From: Phytomonas francai
Lineage: Eukaryota > Euglenozoa > Kinetoplastea > Trypanosomatida > Trypanosomatidae
DNA: 64,000 nt
NCBI GenBank assembly: GCA_001766655.1
Contig: MJCC01000003.1
Span: forward strand, 124,001 to 188,000
Direction of reading: 5' to 3'
Positions 59,316-64,000 of the stretch are shown here, in pieces (position 1 is the stretch's first letter; every line of letters begins with the position of its first letter). A model generated the notes under the pieces. That model searched no databases. It worked only from the letters and a program-made list of their open reading frames with translations, and had not been told where the DNA came from. Position numbers and translations under genes: made by a program.

Positions 59316-60093
59316 TCAGCTCGCCAGGTAGTACTGCGGCGCGGGCATCCCCTGCGGGACGGACACGAGGGTGTACGGCATCGCCATCGGGACCCCGTAG
59401 AGCGGCTTCGGCGCGAGCCCTGTGACGGGGAAGGGCACCAGGTCCTGCCCGAAGGCCCCCGCGACCATCACCGGCGCGTTTGGCAGCCGCACCGCGACGT
59501 TGCCGAGGGCGAACCCCCCGGCCCCGGCCCCCCCCCCCGCGAAGACCGGCGGCGGCGGCGGCGGCAGCGCGCGGCCGACGGGGCNNNNNNNNNNNNNNNN
59601 NNNNNNNNNNNNNNNNNNNNNNNNNNNNNNNNNNNNNNNNNNNNNNCGCGGCGCGCGGGGTCGCGCCCGGGTCCGCGTACCGCGCCTGCAGGCAGCGCCC
59701 GCAGAGCAGCGCGTTGTTCAGCCCCCGGATGCACGCCGCGGCGGCCTCGTCCGTGTAGAAGAGCGCGAAGCCGTAGCCCCTCGTCGGGGTCGTGCTCGCG
59801 TCGACGCACAGCTTCGAGGCCTCGACGCGGCCGAAGCGCTGGCAGAGCGCGCGGAAGTCGTTCGAGCGGTAGTGCGCGGGCAGGCCGGAGATGTAGACGT
59901 TGCGCAGCTGGAGCGGGTTCACGATCGCGTTGGGGGCGAGCGAGGGGGCGGGGTTGATGTCGGAGCAGGTGTTGCCGAGCGTCGAGGGCGTGCGCGTCTT
60001 CTCCAGAATGCTCCCGCCGCCAAGCAGCCGGGCGGAGAAGCAGCTCGGGTTGACCTGCTCGTCGAAGTCGTCGTTGTCGAGGTTCTTAGACAT
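59316..60093 (-). CDS. RRM RNA-binding protein, copy 1 (62-N gap breaks frame)
   Basis: Single-RRM protein, probably a post-transcriptional mRNA regulator. ATG 60093 (MSKNLDNDDFDEQVNP). RNP2 is NVYISGLP (64-71) and RNP1 is RGYGFALFY (103-111), followed by NNALLCGRCLQARYADPGA. The 62-N gap at 59585-59646 follows the RRM. Reading straight through gives a meaningless Arg-rich tail, but another frame beyond the gap reads GGFALGNVAVRLPNAPVMVA, then PKPLYGVPMAMPYTLVSVPQ and GMPAPQYYLAS with a TGA at 59316-59318. That Pro/Tyr/Met-rich sequence is a far better C-terminus, so I end the gene there; the true gap length must differ by one base modulo three. A paralogue lies 2.6 kb upstream at 62741-63343. 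Confidence 0.85.
59585..59646. other. Assembly gap (62 N) in RRM copy 1
   Basis: 62 N in an extremely GC-rich stretch next to a region nearly identical to copy 2, so assembly confusion between the copies is plausible. Confidence 0.98.
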
Positions 60094-62003
60094 GGCTAAG
60101 AAAACGTCAAGGTGTGTGCGAAACGATGTAGAGCCCCTTTCGAGTCTGCCTTGGTTTATGGGTTATGTAAAAAAAAAGCAAAAATAATAATGGTAATAAT
60201 ATGAATATTCAAAAAACGAAAATATATATGGCTTGCTGACTTTAAGGCTTGGAGGCGGTGGAAAAAATGTAAATGAATCCCGATAGAAATAAAAAAGACG
60301 GTGATAGGAGAGACAACAACAAAAGAGTGGTGCATATCAAAGGTCAGAAATGAAGAAAGGGCAGAGGGACACAAAAAGCATCCAACAGGACTCCAAAAGT
60401 TCCAAAAATGAGCTGAGAAACTCTTTTCGCTCCCGTTTGGCTGCCACAGGCCTTTGCCATGTTAATTAGCTCTGTACATTTACACCTAAAATACGTAAAG
60501 AGGTAACGAGTACCTGGAGTAAAATAATGAACACAAGTTGACGGATGCCGCACTATAGAATTGTATACGAATTACACCCTCCATGTTCATATGTATATAT
60601 ATATCATAAATGGTAGAGAAATAAAGAAAAAAAAAAAGAAGCAACTACTGGTGAATAATATAATTCAAAAAAAAAGACCATGTATGTTGTTCTCAAACAA
60701 GAAAATATAATTTAATAAAATACTTCTAATAAAAGAAATAAAGTATATATAAAAAAAGACCACCTTACGAATAAATGAGAAAACAACTTTTTACTTTCCG
60801 TATGTATTTTGAGGTTTACGGTCAATACTTTCGAAACAATAAGGGAAACTAATATAAATATAAAAAATGACCCCTTCGTTTACTTTGCATAGATGCAGTT
60901 TCCCACGAAAAATGTATTCATTACTTCGCGTTGAGGCTGTTTTCTTGAAGTCTATTCTGCAAATGGTGAAAAAATAAGAAACTTGTATTTTATGCACATG
61001 AAAGTGGTATAAGAAAAACGATTCCGTACTTAAGAGATTGCACACACTCCCGTGGGTGTATATAGAACGTTTTGGTGCAATTTTTGTGAATAAAATGTAT
61101 TTACAAATAGTGTACCATAAGGATAAAATGATAATGCGTTTAAAAAACAAAAATTATACTTTCAAGCAGGTTTAAAATATTCGAATTCACGCTATATTAC
61201 AATACTTAACTATTTAAAAAAAAATAATAATAGTACAACTTCTGAAACAGAGAAAGCTTTATTGTTCTTGTCTCATAAACGGTATTACATTATGAATGAA
61301 TCTCAGAGAAACGCATATATTATTTTATAATATATATATTTATATGTTTATAAATCTGTTTTCCAATATTCGATTCACTATGATTCCTTCACTAAATGTT
61401 TTCTTATCTGTAACGAATTTCAATGTGTCGATCTATATATATACATATATAGAAGAAAGAATGAAAACTGGACATATAATGCCCATAATCGTTGATCAGA
61501 AAATAAGGAGGAATATTAAAATAATAAAAATAACAAAAAAATGAACAGCGTGTATTAAAATAATGTGTACTACAGCTTTAATAAGCACACACACACACAA
61601 CAAAACGCTGATTGAGAACATCCAGTTTATAGCATATTTACTTTTTAGCAAAAAGTGAGCAACTATTATCAAGAATCTAAATCTAGGTATGACAAAAGTA
61701 TAAAATAAACAAAGATAGGTGTTTCAAAGCAAGTGAAACAATTATCAAGAATATCTTCATTTTAGAAAACTAAAACCGAATACGCAAAATGTAAAAACAT
61801 ACAATGACGGTCATGTGTGAAAACAACGAATCGAGGCTACTTTGAGCTGTCCTTGAAAAAAAAAAATTTCCCAATAACTCAGATATGTGATAATAATTGC
61901 TTTAAAAGATGAAAACACCTTCACAGAAAAAAAAAGAGAATAACGAACCCGAAATGCTTAAAGTTATGGAAGCTGTTGATAAACAATGTATATATATATA
62001 TAT

Positions 62004-62038
<35 letters not shown>

Positions 62039-62740
62039 TAGATGGGTCGATGCTGAAAATTATCTCAGAATAAATTAACAAGGATATCAAGCTGAGGGGG
62101 AGAGAGGAGGGGAGAAGGGGGAACGAAATGATTGCTATATGGTAATAATTTATATGCATGAATAAAACGGATCCTATAGTCGATATCTGTTCGTGAGCTT
62201 GAATACGTGTCACTAATTCATAGGTGATCGAAATTCACTATTACGAAGAGACCTATTCAAAGTGACCGCGCATGCATAGAAGGTGGTGCATAAAAATATA
62301 TTAATATATTCGTTTATGCAACGATCTTATATAATTCATAGTGAAATCCATTCTTCTGTATCTCTACTTTCGTCTAACGAACAGCATATATGCTGAAATC
62401 TGTGAGAATCGATTCATAAAGCATTAAGCTTGTAGCAATGATTTTTATAAGTAGTCCTCCTCCCACCATATATCTGTATGTATATATGATAAGTACTCCA
62501 AAAATAATATCGAAGGGTATTTTAAAAGGTTGATGTAGGGTAAAAATACCGAAAAGTGTATAGAAAAGGCAAAATTCAATGAAAAGACTCAAGAAACGAC
62601 ACTTTTTTTCTGGACAAAAAGAAGGAAAGAAAAAGAAAGAGAAAGCAAGGGGAAAGCGCCGTAATCAACGCCATGAAACTCTGCTCCTCCGCTCTCCGAC
62701 TCGTATCCGGAGGGGGGGGGGGGGCTAGGAAAGGATGCGG
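60094..62740. other. Long spacer (3' UTR of RRM copy 2 plus 5' UTR of copy 1)
   Basis: 2.65 kb, very AT-rich, no credible gene. It contains a CA repeat at about 61589-61600, a (TA)n-(GATA)n repeat at about 61989-62040, and a G13 run at about 62711-62724. Its length and composition parallel the spacer after copy 1. Confidence 0.55.
61989..62040. repeat. (TA)n-(GATA)n compound microsatellite
   Basis: TA run passing into about nine GATA units (62005-62040). Confidence 0.95.
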
Positions 62741-63343
62741 TCATGCGGGCTCCAGCCCGGTGCCCGTGGCCCACTGTGTCACACCGCCCCAGGGTGCCAC
62801 CCCCCCCTCCCACAGGCCCAGGCCCAGGCCCAGGTCCCCCTTCCCCACCAGGCCCACGTCGTAGAGCGGACACAAGACGTACCACAGCGCGCGCGACGGC
62901 CCCTGCGCCGCCGAGCTCGGCTGGCTCGGGAGGGGGACGGGGGCGACGGCGCGCGGGGTCGCGCCCGGGTCCGCGTACCGCGCCTGCAGGGAGCGCCCGC
63001 AGAGCAGCGCGTTGTTCAGCCCCCGGATGCACGCCGCGGCGGCCTCGTTCGTGTAGAAGAGCGCGAAGCCGTAGCCCTGGCGCGACTTTCGACGCCCCGA
63101 CTCGCACAGCTTTGAGGCCTCGATGAGCCCGAAGCTCTGGCAGAGCGCGCGGAAGTCGGCCGAGGTGAAGTGCGCGGGGAGGCCGGAGATGTAGACGTTG
63201 CGCAGCTGGATCAGGTCGCAGCGGGGGTCAACTATAGCGGGCACGACACTCACGTTTGCACGTCCACAGGATGGGTAGAAGGGTGTGGCATCGTGCCTCG
63301 ACTGTTGGTCCGTATAATCGTTAATCGTGGTACTTGATAGCAT
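62741..63343 (-). CDS. RRM RNA-binding protein, copy 2
   Basis: Paralogue of the gene at 59316-60093. 200 aa from ATG 63343 (MLSSTTINDYTDQQSR). RNP2 NVYISGLP (about 54-61) and RNP1 QGYGFALFY (about 87-95), then NNALLCGRSLQARYADPGA, identical to copy 1 over most of this stretch. The RRM core is close to copy 1 (AHFTSADFRALCQSFGLIEA), while the N-termini are unrelated. The C-terminal tail differs: CPLYDVGLVGK recalls PKPLYGVPMAM of copy 1, then becomes a Gly/Leu/Trp-rich tail over a (GGCCCA)n repeat and ends early. This may be a real short form or the result of a frameshift in the GC-rich repeat. RNA targets unknown. Confidence 0.82.
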   Translation of the reverse strand: MLSSTTINDYTDQQSRHDATPFYPSCGRANVSVVPAIVDPRCDLIQLRNVYISGLPAHFTSADFRALCQSFGLIEASKLCESGRRKSRQGYGFALFYTNEAAAACIRGLNNALLCGRSLQARYADPGATPRAVAPVPLPSQPSSAAQGPSRALWYVLCPLYDVGLVGKGDLGLGLGLWEGGVAPWGGVTQWATGTGLEPA

Positions 63344-64000
63344 ATTTTAACAAAATTTAATAAGATCAAACTACACCTAAGGTTACATCAGATGAAAAAC
63401 ATTCAAGGGTGATAAATAAAAGAGGTAAATAATAAGATGTGGAAATCCATTTTGTGACTACAGTTCTAATGCTGCGTATGACTCTCGATTGCTCTGTTAT
63501 AAAAAATTTACCCTTTTTTTAAAAAAAAAAAGGATGCATTCTCAAGCTTCCTTTTAAGAATTTGAATTTTTTACGAGGCCTAAAAATAAAATAAAAAATA
63601 CGTCTCACGCTCTGGCTAGATATTGTCTAAAAATATTACATAAAAAGAATCCGTACAAAACTAGAAATATACTTATAATTCGTAGTGCCTTCTTGGTTTT
63701 TAGTAATTATTTACTTGAATTATCCAATCCTCTTCCTTTGTTTGATTTATTGTCATTCTATATATCCACCTAAATGTCGTATTACATTAAGCATTGGAAT
63801 TTCTTCGTTCCATATTTTTGCAAACCACGTGGCATAAACAATTCACGTAGGATGTATACAGAAACCAATGTAGTGGATGTGTGGCTAAATAGCAATTGTC
63901 ATTTACAATGTATACTTTCATACCATCGTAGCATAATATACTGAAAACTCTCCAGTGGTAAAAAAGCAGCCCCGAAACTGTCTGATCATTGAACAAACGA
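63344..64000. other. Spacer to window end
   Basis: AT-rich 5' UTR/3' UTR sequence. The A/T runs near 63516-63531 may include the acceptor for copy 2. The 69-codon ORF at 63787-63996 is not convincing. Confidence 0.5.

Overview
The window reads as nuclear chromosome from a kinetoplastid, most likely a trypanosomatid. Genes are intronless and lie in two long one-direction arrays. Intergenic DNA is AT-rich with polypyrimidine tracts followed by AG (trans-splice acceptor style), no gene has an obvious promoter of its own, and typical kinetoplastid genes are present: a PrimPol-like protein, an SCP2-thiolase-like protein, a PARN deadenylase, an XRN-family exonuclease and tandem RRM proteins. I cannot name the genus from sequence alone.

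Left array (1 to about 31.2 kb, all + strand): 5'-truncated SCP2-type thiolase; PrimPol-like primase-polymerase; a degenerate Gfo/Idh/MocA-like protein; Dim1/U5-15K spliceosomal protein; an ER-type membrane protein; a Sec10-like exocyst subunit; Utp7/WDR46; a MYCBPAP-like axonemal protein; a kinesin; ubiquitin-activating enzyme E1 (with a 100-N gap); a dolichyl-diphosphatase-like phosphatase; and a mitochondrial metallo-beta-lactamase-fold hydrolase.

Middle (31.2 to 36.2 kb): a convergent strand-switch region. It holds ten tRNA genes (Gly-TCC, Trp-CCA, Arg-ACG, Gln-TTG, Val-TAC, Thr-TGT, Arg-TCG, Lys-TTT, Lys-CTT, Ile-TAT), a probable U1 snRNA and a U3 snoRNA. U1 and U3 each lie head-to-head, a little under 100 bp away, with a tRNA gene, the arrangement known for kinetoplastid Pol III small RNAs. 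A 2.3-kb AT-rich block splits the cluster.

Right array (36.2 to 63.3 kb, all - strand): PARN; two unknown proteins; a second Gfo/Idh/MocA-like protein; a long coiled-coil protein with an 18-bp Q/P repeat; an XRN-family exonuclease; an EF-hand protein; acetyl-CoA synthetase; and two tandem RRM proteins with unusually long flanking spacers. Assembly gaps in the Q/P repeat and in the first RRM gene break the frame; both reading frames can be followed on the far side.

Genes in an array are co-transcribed but not functionally linked, as is usual for kinetoplastids, so neighbours say little about function. RNA metabolism recurs: U1, U3, Utp7, Dim1, PARN, XRN and the RRM pair. Coding GC is very uneven, with some genes or gene segments extremely GC-rich at third positions inside AT-rich surroundings. 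I found no clearly new defence or mobile system. The most useful leads are the Pol III cluster, the pair of dehydrogenase-like proteins lacking the catalytic Lys, the enlarged Dim1, and the homogenised RRM pair.
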